DNA from: Paenarthrobacter nitroguajacolicus
GTDB lineage: Bacteria > Actinomycetota > Actinomycetes > Actinomycetales > Micrococcaceae
Length of the DNA: 64,000 bases
NCBI RefSeq assembly: GCF_007786235.1
Contig: NZ_VNFK01000003.1
Span: forward strand, 248,001 to 312,000
Direction: 5' to 3'
Shown: piece after piece, positions 35,322 to 43,508 of the stretch
Numbering within the stretch: position 1 is the first letter of the stretch
Layout: every line of letters begins with the position of its first letter
Notes under the pieces: generated by a model
Databases searched by the model: none
What the model was told of the DNA's origin: nothing
Seen by the model: the letters and a program-made list of their open reading frames with translations, nothing else
Made by a program: the position numbers and the translations under genes

Positions 35322-35813
35322 TCAGGGCAGCCGAAGCACCTGTCCGGGATAGATCAGGTCCGGGTTAGGGACCGTATCTGCGTTGCTCGCGATCAGTGCA
35401 CCGAGGTCCACGCCGAACTGTGCGGCGATCCCACCCATAGTGTCCCCTGGCTCCACCACAACCTCCGTGACCCGTGGAGCCGCCGCTGCGGTCCCGCCGC
35501 CCTCTGCAGGGGCCCCAGGGGTGGCCTCGTGGGCTTCCTGAGCCGCCTGCGCCTCCTGCGCGCCGTCAACGTCAGCCTCCACCTGCCGGGCTGCCTGCAC
35601 CCCGGCAACGTCCGCAGCTTCCTGCTGGGCCGCCGCCTGTGCGGCCGCCGCCTCAGCGGCGCTGCGGTCCAACGTTGCAACCTCGACGGCGGCTGCGTCC
35701 TCAGCCGCTTGGCTTGCGGCAGTGTCCACTGGGCCGGTTTCGGGAGCAGCAGGGACGCTGTGATCCTTATCGCCGAAACCGAGGTTCTTCTTCAAGTTGT
35801 CCAGCAATCCCAT
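35322..35813 (-). CDS. LysM-domain protein
   Basis: This 163-residue protein starts MGLLDNLKKNLGFGDKD, with no signal peptide. An Ala/Glu/Gln-rich low-complexity region follows (about 25-110), and a C-terminal LysM domain (about 117-163: VEPGDTMGGIAAQFGVDLGA, ending IYPGQVLRLP). LysM usually binds peptidoglycan GlcNAc, but intracellular BON-LysM-like forms exist, and the lack of an export signal here suggests that kind. AGGAGGATG precedes the ATG. It follows deaD on the same strand but behind a terminator. Confidence 0.85.
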   Translation of the reverse strand: MGLLDNLKKNLGFGDKDHSVPAAPETGPVDTAASQAAEDAAAVEVATLDRSAAEAAAAQAAAQQEAADVAGVQAARQVEADVDGAQEAQAAQEAHEATPGAPAEGGGTAAAAPRVTEVVVEPGDTMGGIAAQFGVDLGALIASNADTVPNPDLIYPGQVLRLP

Positions 35814-35904
35814 GGAGCATCCTCCTGCGTTCCGCTTCCCAGCCACTTGGCCGGCACCTTGATGGTACGGCGGGGCGCAGCCGCACGTAACCCCGTTAAA
35901 CGCC

Positions 35905-35936
35905 TCAGGGGGCCGGCCCGAAAGCCGACCCCCTGA
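35905..35936 (-). terminator. Hairpin terminator between deaD and the LysM gene
   Basis: Arms 35905-35917 and 35924-35936 pair over 12 of 13 positions around a six-base loop. On the minus strand GGCGTTTAAC follows. It lies downstream of deaD and of the 18-bp repeats. Confidence 0.6.
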
Positions 35937-35950
35937 TGGGAACTACCTAG

Positions 35951-36018
35951 TGTTGACCACTTGGCATGTGTTTACCACTTGGCGTGTGTTTACCACTTGG
36001 CGTGTGTTTACCACTTGC
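35951..36018. repeat. Four 18-bp tandem copies spanning the deaD stop codon
   Basis: The unit TGTTTACCACTTGGCGTG starts at 35951, 35969, 35987 and 36005, exactly 18 bases apart. The first copy has TTGACC in place of TTTACC, and the last is partial. On the minus strand each unit encodes Lys-Trp, and all but the most distal copy follow it with TAA in the deaD frame. The end of deaD has thus been repeated downstream of its stop. Confidence 0.85.
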
Positions 36019-38164
36019 CCTTGCGGTTGAAGTCGCGGTTGCTGCCTTCGCCGCCGGTGCGGGGCTTGCGGGCACCGTCGCCGTGGCCACCGAAGCGTGA
36101 GCCGCTGGCCTGGCCGCGATCGCGGTCGCCGTAGCTGCCTGCCGTGCGCTCGGAGCGGTCGCTGTACGAGCGGCCGCCACGGTCAGCGGAAGAACGCTCG
36201 CCGTCGGACTTGCGGAAGTCCTTCTTGAAACCGCCGCTGCCCTTGAAGTTGCCGCCACCGCGGTTCTCGCGGTCGCCATAGCCACCGCGTCCACCGCCCT
36301 GGTAGCCGCCACGCTCGCTGTTCGGCTTGCGTCCGTTGTCCAGCTCAAGGTGGATCAGCTCGCCACCGATGCGGGTGCGTGACAGTGCGCGCAGCTGCTC
36401 GGGGCTCAGGTCTGCCGGAAGCTCCACCAAGGAGTGGTCCGAGCGAATGTCGATGCCACCGATTTGTGCGGAGGAAATGCCACCTTCGTTGGCAATGGCG
36501 CCAACGATGGAACCCGGCATGACGCGCTGACGGCGTCCGACGGCGATCCGGTAGGTAGCGTTGCCCTCGGTGAGCGCACGGGTCGGGCCACGGGAACCGA
36601 AGCCGTCTTTGGAGCGCTCACGCTTCTGGTACTCAGGAGCGGCAGGCAGTTCCTTGACCAACAAGGGCTGACCACCCTGGGCCATGACGGCCAAGGCTGC
36701 AGCGATCTCGGAAGCCGGAACGTTGTGCTCTTCCTCGTAGGAGGAGATGAGGTCGCGGAATGCTGCGACATCCTCGGACGCGAGGGTCTCGGTGATGCGC
36801 TCGGCGAACTTGCCCAGGCGCAACGTGTTGACCGTCTCGGCAGTCGGGAGGTGCATCTGCTCCACCGGCTGGCGCGTTGCCTTTTCGATGGAACGCAGCA
36901 AGTACTTCTCACGCGGCGTCATGAAGAGGATGGCGTCACCCGAACGGCCTGCACGGCCGGTACGGCCAATGCGGTGCACGTAGGACTCGGTGTCGTGGGG
37001 AATGTCGTAGTTGATGACGTGGCTGATGCGCTCAACGTCAAGGCCACGGGCTGCGACGTCGGTAGCAACCAGGATGTCGATGCGGCCTTCCTTCAGGGCG
37101 TCGACGGTGCGTTCGCGCTGCTGCTGCGGGATGTCGCCGTTGATGGCGGCAGCCTGGAAGCCGCGTGACTTCAGCTTGTCGGCAAGGTCCTCGGTGGCCA
37201 TCTTGGTGCGCACGAAGGCGATAACGCCGTCGAACTCTTCAACCTCGAGGATGCGGGTCAGGGCGTCCAGCTTGTGCGGGCCCATGACCTGAAGGTAACG
37301 CTGCTTGGTGTTGGCACCGGTGGTGGTCTTGGACTTCACCGAGATTTCAGCAGGGTTGTTCAGGTACTGCTTGGACATGCGCCGGATCTGGCCCGGCATG
37401 GTGGCAGAGAACAGTGCAACCTGGCGGGTCTCCGGGGTCTGCTGGAAGATCTGCTCCACGTCATCGGCGAAGCCCATGCGCAGCATCTCGTCAGCTTCGT
37501 CCAGTACCAGGTACTGGAGTTCGGACAGGTCCAGGGAACCCTTGGCGATGTGGTCGATCACGCGGCCGGGGGTACCGACAACAACCTGTGCACCGCGGCG
37601 CAGGCCGGCGAGCTGCGGGCCGTAGGCCGAGCCACCATAGACCGGGAGGACGGTGAAGTCGTCGATGTGCTTGGCGTATGAGGTGAAGGCCTCGGCAACC
37701 TGGAGGGCCAGTTCACGCGTCGGAGCCAGGACCAAGGCCTGGGTCTTGCGGGACGGGCCGTTGAGGTCGTGGAGCTCAGCCAGGCGGGACAGGGCCGGAA
37801 CAGCGAATGCTGCGGTCTTGCCGGTACCGGTCTGGGCCAGGCCAACGACGTCGCGGCCTTCGAGCAGCAGGGGGATGGTGGCAGCCTGGATGGGAGACGG
37901 CTTTTCGTAGCCGACGTCCTGCAGGGCGGCCAGAACGCGGCCGTCGATGCCAAGATCGACGAAGCGGACGCCTTCTTCTTCCTCTTCTTCCGCCTTGGGG
38001 GCAGGAGCTTCGGTGAAGGTGGGGGCTGCAGTCTCAGCTGCAACAGTCTCGACGGGGGCAGCGGCAGCGGCCGGTGCTTCAGCTTCGGCGGGTGCGGTGG
38101 CCTCGGCTGCAACAGCGGAGTCAGCGGTCTGGGCGTCGAAGGTTTCGTTGAGATTTTCGGTCAT
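36008..38164 (-). CDS. deaD: DEAD-box RNA helicase (DeaD/CsdA type)
   Basis: This 718-residue helicase has the motifs AQTGTGKT (110-117), APTREL, VLDEADEML (DEAD at 222-225), FSATMPGQ, ARGLD and YVHRIGRTGRAGR. A DbpA-like RNA-binding domain lies at about 540-610, and a tail rich in Gly, Arg, Ser and Tyr runs from about 620. The first 65 residues are Ala/Glu/Pro low complexity. It unwinds structured RNA in ribosome assembly and cold adaptation. ATG at 38164 follows GAGGAA; ATG at 38185 has no ribosome site. A leader of up to 400 bases precedes it. Confidence 0.93.
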   Translation of the reverse strand: MTENLNETFDAQTADSAVAAEATAPAEAEAPAAAAAPVETVAAETAAPTFTEAPAPKAEEEEEEGVRFVDLGIDGRVLAALQDVGYEKPSPIQAATIPLLLEGRDVVGLAQTGTGKTAAFAVPALSRLAELHDLNGPSRKTQALVLAPTRELALQVAEAFTSYAKHIDDFTVLPVYGGSAYGPQLAGLRRGAQVVVGTPGRVIDHIAKGSLDLSELQYLVLDEADEMLRMGFADDVEQIFQQTPETRQVALFSATMPGQIRRMSKQYLNNPAEISVKSKTTTGANTKQRYLQVMGPHKLDALTRILEVEEFDGVIAFVRTKMATEDLADKLKSRGFQAAAINGDIPQQQRERTVDALKEGRIDILVATDVAARGLDVERISHVINYDIPHDTESYVHRIGRTGRAGRSGDAILFMTPREKYLLRSIEKATRQPVEQMHLPTAETVNTLRLGKFAERITETLASEDVAAFRDLISSYEEEHNVPASEIAAALAVMAQGGQPLLVKELPAAPEYQKRERSKDGFGSRGPTRALTEGNATYRIAVGRRQRVMPGSIVGAIANEGGISSAQIGGIDIRSDHSLVELPADLSPEQLRALSRTRIGGELIHLELDNGRKPNSERGGYQGGGRGGYGDRENRGGGNFKGSGGFKKDFRKSDGERSSADRGGRSYSDRSERTAGSYGDRDRGQASGSRFGGHGDGARKPRTGGEGSNRDFNRKGKW

Positions 38165-38571
38165 AGGGGGAAATTCCTCATCCATAGGGCAGTCGGCGCG
38201 GCCCGGTTGGGCTTGGCCGCAGTACTCGTCGCGAAGAGACAGGGAAATAGGTGCCCTGCTTTCGCAAGAAGTCCGGCGCTATCGCAATCCCATGGCAGGA
38301 CTTCCCGCTGCATCTCTTGGCTGCTATCCCAGCAGTCTGTACAGCGTTTTCTTTAGCCGGCTCTCCCTATGAAAATGCCCGCACACATTTGCGGGCCCCA
38401 ACACTTACCAGTCCTGCCTCAAGAATTGGGCAGGATAAAGGGATTTCCGGAGTGGGGGATATTTCAAGTGTAAGGTACGGACCGCAGTCACCGCGACTTC
38501 AGGGACCAAGATGGCCGGGTGAGCTTGTTCACACTTGTCTCTGAGGGGGTACTGAGGGGTTTCCGGGACTC
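38165..38571 (-). other. Long upstream region of deaD
   Basis: These 407 bases before deaD have no gene that I can support. A perfect GCCCGCA/TGCGGGC hairpin lies at 38378-38397. Cold-shock helicase genes often have long structured leaders that autoregulate, which would fit. A promoter cannot be placed surely. Confidence 0.45.
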
Positions 38572-39225
38572 CTAGAGCCCGTTTCGCCGGAGGAGCTTTT
38601 CAAACTTCGAGTGGTACTCATCCTGCAGGCGGATCTCTCCGTCAGCCTCGGCGTCCAGCAGAACCTGGGCCAGTTCCGGGGTGGGCTCGCTGAACCACTG
38701 GCCCACGGTGATTCCGTGCTTGGGCACGAACGTGCGGTGGATATGGTCACCCGCGGAGATGGTGCCCGTCTTGATCACCCTGAGGTAGGTGCCAACACGG
38801 CCAGCCTGCGTGAAACGCTTTACCCACTGCGGCTCCCCCAGCACCCGCTGGAACGTTGCACAAGGAACACGCGGGGACGTGACCTCCAGCTCCACGTCCA
38901 GGCCGATCTTCCACCGCTCCCCGATGACCGCATGCGTGGTTTCAATGCCGGCCACGCGCAGGTTCTCTCCGAAGAGACCCGCCGGAACCTCGCGCTGCAG
39001 CTCGCCGGACCAGTAGTCAGCGTCCGCCTGCGAGTACGCGTACACGGCCTGGTCTTCCCCACCGTGATCAATCCGGCTGGCCTGCACATCGCCATGGATT
39101 CCGAGCTTGTGAACCTTGACCGGGCCCTCGACGGGACGCTTGTCAATGGCAGTGACGCCGACGCTGCCAGGATCAGGCAACAACTGGTGGACACGGCAGA
39201 CGGCAAGGAGGGATGCGGTGTTCAT
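38572..39225 (-). CDS. MOSC-domain protein (YiiM-like)
   Basis: This is a 217-residue MOSC protein. GIHGDVQASRIDHGGEDQAV and LFGENLRVAGI are the N-terminal core, and Cys122 in SPRVPCATFQ is the conserved sulfur carrier or molybdenum-cofactor cysteine. YiiM in E. coli reduces hydroxylated purine analogues using molybdenum cofactor. The C-terminal three-helix segment (TPELAQVLLDAEADGEIRLQ) matches YiiM. It lies 31 bases after the response regulator gene's 3' neighbour on the minus strand. Confidence 0.88.
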   Translation of the reverse strand: MNTASLLAVCRVHQLLPDPGSVGVTAIDKRPVEGPVKVHKLGIHGDVQASRIDHGGEDQAVYAYSQADADYWSGELQREVPAGLFGENLRVAGIETTHAVIGERWKIGLDVELEVTSPRVPCATFQRVLGEPQWVKRFTQAGRVGTYLRVIKTGTISAGDHIHRTFVPKHGITVGQWFSEPTPELAQVLLDAEADGEIRLQDEYHSKFEKLLRRNGL

Positions 39226-39256
39226 GGCTACAGTCTACGGATCACCACAGCCCGGG

Positions 39257-39931
39257 CTAAGGATCGAACCGGTAGCCCATCCCCGCTTCCGTATGCAGAT
39301 GCCGGGGCTCGGCCGGATCCCGCTCCAGCTTTCGCCGCAGCTGGGCTATGTACACGCGCAGGTACTGGGTTTCCTTGGCATAGGCCTGTCCCCAAACCTG
39401 GGTCAGGATCTGCTGCTGGCTGACCAGCTTGCCCTTGTTGCGGACCAACAACTCCAGGATGTTCCATTCCGTAGGCGTCAGCCGGACTTCCGAGCCGTCC
39501 TTCACGATCTTCTTCCCGGCCAGGTCCACCATGAAGTCCGCAGTCGCCAGCGTGGGTTCTTCGGTCTCGGTGACAACGCGACGCGAGGCAACCCGCAGCC
39601 GCGCAAGCAGCTCATCCAAACCGAAAGGCTTGGTCACGTAGTCGTCCGCACCGGCGTCGAGCGCTTCCACCTTGTCCTCCGACGCGTGCCGGGCCGACAA
39701 AACGATGATGGGCATGCTGCTCCAGCCGCGGATGCGGCGGATGATCTCCACTCCGTCCATGTCCGGCAGCCCCAGGTCCAGGACCACGATGTTGACGGGT
39801 TGCTTCGCGGCCGCGTTCAGGGCGTCGGCACCGTTTCCCACCGTCAGGGCCTGGTATCCATGGGCCTGAAGGGTGACCTGCATGGCTCGGGCAATACGGG
39901 CTTCGTCCTCGACAATGAGTACCAGCGTCAT
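39257..39931 (-). CDS. kdpE: KdpE-like OmpR-family response regulator
   Basis: This is a 224-residue regulator. The receiver domain has acidic residues in LIVEDEARIA and phospho-acceptor Asp52 in VVLDLGLPDMDG. The OmpR-type winged helix reads LTPTEWNILELLVRNKGKLV, VWGQAYAKETQYLRVYIAQL and ends MGYRFDP, as in KdpE. The ETQYLRVY segment is a good KdpE marker. It overlaps the kinase gene by 4 bases. No kdpFABC genes are in the window, so the target may be elsewhere. Confidence 0.85.
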   Translation of the reverse strand: MTLVLIVEDEARIARAMQVTLQAHGYQALTVGNGADALNAAAKQPVNIVVLDLGLPDMDGVEIIRRIRGWSSMPIIVLSARHASEDKVEALDAGADDYVTKPFGLDELLARLRVASRRVVTETEEPTLATADFMVDLAGKKIVKDGSEVRLTPTEWNILELLVRNKGKLVSQQQILTQVWGQAYAKETQYLRVYIAQLRRKLERDPAEPRHLHTEAGMGYRFDP

Positions 39932-41445
39932 TCCGGGTCACCTGTCCACAGCGGCAAGGTGACCACCATGGTCAAGCCGCCGCCCGGCGTCGGCTCCGCT
40001 GCGAGCCTGCCTCCCATGGCTTCGCTGAATCCCTTTGCAACGGCCAGGCCCAAGCCAATCCCGCCGCCAGTGCTGCCTCCACCTGCGGGCGACGGAGAAT
40101 CCCCGAAGCGCTGGAAGGGCTGGAACATGGTGAGGACTTCTTCGTGTCCCATTCCCCGGCCGTGGTCCACGATCCGCAGTTCGCTGGCGGGCCGGTCGCC
40201 CAAGGTGATGCCGGCTCCGGCCCGGGCGGTCAGGACAACATCCGAGTCGGGCGCGTACTTCACGGCGTTCTCCACGATGTTGGCCACCACGCGTTCCAGC
40301 ATGCCGGCGTCGGCTTGAACCGGCGGAAGGTTGGGCGGCAGTTCGTTCCGCAGCCGGTCCACGGGAACACCACGCAAAGCTTGGGGCAGCACATCGGCCC
40401 ACACAATTCCTGCCAGCAACGGATTGACGGCGTCGGCCGTGATGCGGGACATGTCCAGGAGGTTGTCCACCAGATGATCCAAACGGTCCGCATAGTCCTC
40501 GATGGTCTCCAGCAATTCCCGCTCGACGTCGGGTGGAAAGTTCACGTCCTCCTGGCGCAGGCTGCTGACGGCGAGCTTGATGCCGGCCAACGGCGTGCGC
40601 AGGTCATGCGAGACAGCGCGCAGGATGGATGTCCGCATCTTGTTGCCCTCGGCCAGCCGTACATTGTCGCGCCTGCTCTTCACCAGTTGCTGCCGCTCCC
40701 GCACGGCCACCACAAAGGCACCAAACGCAGCCAGCAGGCGCTGGTGTTGCGCGGTCAGCGGACCGCCGCGAAGCAACAGCGTGTAGTGGGGGTCGACGAC
40801 GGCGGCATGGTCTGCGGCTGCATGGGTCACCGGCGGATTGGGGCCAGCGCTGGCAAGGGCGCGCCATTCCGGTTGTGTTCCGGGGGCTGCCGCAGCGGGG
40901 TTCGTGGTGCCCAGCAACGTCACCGCTTCCATGCCCAGATTGCTTCGGACCTTTTCAAGGAACGATTCCAGGCTTCCGTCGGAGCTCAGGATTCGCAGCG
41001 CCAGCTCGCTGAGGGCCGTTGCCTCGGCCCCGGATCGTGCCGCTTCCTGGGCCCGGCGGCTGGCAAGGCCCACTGCGAGCGCAACTCCGCAAGCCACGGC
41101 AAGGAACACCACCAGGGTGAACAACGTGGTGGGGTCTGCGATGGACAGGGAACCAATCGGGTCCGCAGAAAAGTAGTTCAGGAGGAAGCTGCCCAGGACG
41201 GCGGCGACCACAGCAGGCCACAGGCCACCGATGGCGGCAACGGCTACCGCAACGGCCAACTGCAGGAGCATGATCATGGCGAAGTTGCGGAAATTGAGGA
41301 CGGTGACCAAAACTTCGACGACGGGTGGCAGCGCGAGTGCCAAAACCAGGCCGGTGATCACACGGCCTTGGCCGATGCCCCGAACCGGCGGAAGCCGCAG
41401 CAACACGCCGTCGTCGCCGTTGCTGTGTGTCTCAGGGGCCGCCAT
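39928..41445 (-). CDS. Short KdpD-like sensor histidine kinase
   Basis: This 505-residue kinase starts directly with the DUF4118-like four-helix membrane block (about 30-130). A GAF-like region follows (about 145-250), then the HisKA domain with His280 in RAVSHDLRTPLAG and the HATPase domain (IVENAVKYAPD, DHGRGMGHEE, GGIGLGLAVAKGFSEAMGG). Full-length KdpD also has an N-terminal KdpD and UspA-like cytosolic sensor of about 390 residues, absent here. ATG at 41445 follows AAGGATG. Overlap with the kdpE-like gene shows they form a pair. Confidence 0.88.
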   Translation of the reverse strand: MAAPETHSNGDDGVLLRLPPVRGIGQGRVITGLVLALALPPVVEVLVTVLNFRNFAMIMLLQLAVAVAVAAIGGLWPAVVAAVLGSFLLNYFSADPIGSLSIADPTTLFTLVVFLAVACGVALAVGLASRRAQEAARSGAEATALSELALRILSSDGSLESFLEKVRSNLGMEAVTLLGTTNPAAAAPGTQPEWRALASAGPNPPVTHAAADHAAVVDPHYTLLLRGGPLTAQHQRLLAAFGAFVVAVRERQQLVKSRRDNVRLAEGNKMRTSILRAVSHDLRTPLAGIKLAVSSLRQEDVNFPPDVERELLETIEDYADRLDHLVDNLLDMSRITADAVNPLLAGIVWADVLPQALRGVPVDRLRNELPPNLPPVQADAGMLERVVANIVENAVKYAPDSDVVLTARAGAGITLGDRPASELRIVDHGRGMGHEEVLTMFQPFQRFGDSPSPAGGGSTGGGIGLGLAVAKGFSEAMGGRLAAEPTPGGGLTMVVTLPLWTGDPE

Positions 41446-41595
41446 GGCTACATCCTTGCATGTTCCCAGGGTGGGCAGTTCTCCCCATTTGGCCTGCCAC
41501 CCGTGCCTGTACCCCGCACAGCGACTAGGCTTGCTCTGAGCATTCTGGTCCGGCGTGGCGCCGGACACATCTACGGTCTATCCAGGGGGATACAC

Positions 41596-42300
41596 ATGGG
41601 CCCGAAAGACAGCCCTGACGCGTCCGGCACCAACGGCAGCGGCAGGGACAACAACGGCGACTTTGGTGCGGCCAACAATCCGCCCAAGCCCCCACCTTGG
41701 CAGGTGCCCAAGCCGGAACTCCACCCTGAGCTGTTCACGCCTGTAGAAGGCAGCCCGGAGGGAAATCAACAAGACAGGAAGCAGGGCAAGAAGCGCCCGG
41801 CTGCCTCCCGCCAGGACACCCCCGCCACGCCATCTCCCGGCCAGCCCCTGCCCGTGGTGGACCCCTTTGCCAAGGAGCGCGAACGCGACGCTGCTGCGGC
41901 CGCAAAGAAGAAGAAGCGTTCGCAGCGCCGCACGGTGGTGGTGGGTTTGGGCGTCACTGCCCTGCTGGCTGGAACCATTACCGCCATCGTGGCCAGCAAC
42001 GAGCAGGAGGCTGACTACGCCCAGGTTTGTTTCAACGAGGAAACCGGCGAACGCGTCGACGACAACCAGTGCGACAACAGCAGCTCGGCCGGCCGCAGTT
42101 CAGCCGTCTACGCCTGGTACTTCTACTCCAGGGGGGCCAGCGTGCCTGCCGTGGGGCAGAACCGCAGCTCCTACCCCAGCTACACCAAGAATGTGCCTGC
42201 GGGGGCCAAGTCGTCCACGGGATACAGCACCAAGGGCGGCACGGTCAGCCGGGGCGGCTTTGGCAGCAGTTCCAAAAGCGGCGGAAGCTCGGGAGGCTAG
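41596..42300 (+). CDS. YgiB-like membrane-anchored protein (DUF1190-type)
   Basis: This is a 234-residue protein. A hydrophilic Pro/Lys-rich N-terminal half of 110 residues ends in KKKKRSQRR. One membrane helix follows (about 113-133), then an outside part with Cys145 and Cys159. The tail TVSRGGFGSSSKSGGSSGG recalls the TVTRGGFG and Ser-Gly end of E. coli YgiB. YgiB is always beside the YgiC ATP-grasp ligase, as here. Its role is unknown; it may be the ligase's substrate. AGGGGGA precedes the ATG. The ribosome site of the next gene lies in its last codons. Confidence 0.7.
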   Translation: MGPKDSPDASGTNGSGRDNNGDFGAANNPPKPPPWQVPKPELHPELFTPVEGSPEGNQQDRKQGKKRPAASRQDTPATPSPGQPLPVVDPFAKERERDAAAAAKKKKRSQRRTVVVGLGVTALLAGTITAIVASNEQEADYAQVCFNEETGERVDDNQCDNSSSAGRSSAVYAWYFYSRGASVPAVGQNRSSYPSYTKNVPAGAKSSTGYSTKGGTVSRGGFGSSSKSGGSSGG

Positions 42301-42302
42301 GC

Positions 42303-43508
42303 GTGCGTCGACTGCACTCCGCGCCCAGGCCGGACTGGAAGCAAAAGATCGAAGAACAGGGCCTGGTTTTCTCCACCACCACCATGCCCGACGGCCGCAA
42401 GATCGAATACTGGAACGAATCGGCGTATTACGAATTCACCATGGACGAGGTGGAAACCCTCGAAAAGACCGCCGAGGACATGCACCTCATGTGCTTGGAG
42501 GCAGCAAAGTACCTGGCCACGGGCGCCATGGGCGATATCGGGATCGGCCAGCAGGCGCTGGAACTCGCCGGCGAGTCGCTCCTGGCCGCGGACATGGATA
42601 TCTACGGCCGCTTCGACTTCATCTATGACGGCAAGGGTGGTCCGGCCAAGATGCTGGAGTACAACGCCGATACTCCCACCGGGCTGATCGAAGCTTCCGT
42701 GGCGCAGTGGTTCTGGCTGCAGGACGTCTTTCCGGAGAAGGACCAGTGGAACGGCATCCACGAAGCCTTGATCCGGCAGTGGAAGAAACTGCAGTTCCGG
42801 ACCGGCATGAGCACCTTGCATGTGGCGCACTCCGAGGCAGAGGAATCCGGCGAGGACTGGATGACGGCCGCATACATGCGGGATGTCGCCAGCCAAGGCG
42901 GATGGACCACCATAGGCATCAATATGTCTGACATTGGCTGGGACCCGAACCTGAACCGCTTCGTGGACCTGGACAACTTCATGATCAGCACCATGTTCAA
43001 GCTGTACCCATGGGAGCTCATGATGAAGGAGCCATTCGGGCAACGACTCCTGCAGCGGGCACACAACCCCCGCTGGGTGGAGCCGGCCTGGAAGATGCTG
43101 CTGTCCAACAAAGCCCTCCTGGCTGCGCTGTGGCACCTCTACCCGGACCACCCGAACCTACTGCCTGCCTACCTCGGCGACCCAGGGCCGCTCAAGGAAT
43201 GGGTGGCCAAACCGCTGCACGGACGCGAGGGCGACAACATCCGCATCCATGCCCCCGGCATCGAAATCCAGCAGCCCGGTGGTTATGGCCGTGAAGGCTG
43301 GTGCTTCCAGCAGTACCACTCCCTCCCCGATTTTGACGGCAACCATCCCGTCCTGGGTCTGTGGGTGGTAGATGGCGAGTCCGTTGGCTGCGGCATCCGC
43401 GAATCGGACGGCCCCATCACGGACTACTTCTGCCGTTTCGTCCCCAACACCATCGACTCCCCGGCGCCCGTGGCGCCCCCTGCTACTTCCTATGGAGCCG
43501 CACTATGA
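42303..43508 (+). CDS. YgiC/YjfC-like glutathionylspermidine-synthase-family ATP-grasp ligase
   Basis: This is a 401-residue synthetase-domain protein without the amidase domain of E. coli Gsp. FDFIYDGKGGPAKMLEYNAD, with EYNADTPT (119-126) as the metal/ATP site, and VEPAWKMLLSNKALLAALWH are family motifs. Relatives are thought to form amide bonds between a peptide carboxylate and an amine; none is proven for YgiC. GTG at 42303 follows GGGAGG. It sits 2 bases after the YgiB-like gene and overlaps the permease gene by 4 bases. The three are one operon. Confidence 0.88.
   Translation: MRRLHSAPRPDWKQKIEEQGLVFSTTTMPDGRKIEYWNESAYYEFTMDEVETLEKTAEDMHLMCLEAAKYLATGAMGDIGIGQQALELAGESLLAADMDIYGRFDFIYDGKGGPAKMLEYNADTPTGLIEASVAQWFWLQDVFPEKDQWNGIHEALIRQWKKLQFRTGMSTLHVAHSEAEESGEDWMTAAYMRDVASQGGWTTIGINMSDIGWDPNLNRFVDLDNFMISTMFKLYPWELMMKEPFGQRLLQRAHNPRWVEPAWKMLLSNKALLAALWHLYPDHPNLLPAYLGDPGPLKEWVAKPLHGREGDNIRIHAPGIEIQQPGGYGREGWCFQQYHSLPDFDGNHPVLGLWVVDGESVGCGIRESDGPITDYFCRFVPNTIDSPAPVAPPATSYGAAL

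Noticed and set aside
40144..42300. Open frame of 718 codons on the plus strand running through the KdpD-like gene
   Set aside because: Most of it is antisense to a clear histidine kinase with all its motifs; only the part from 41596 has a ribosome site and coding character.
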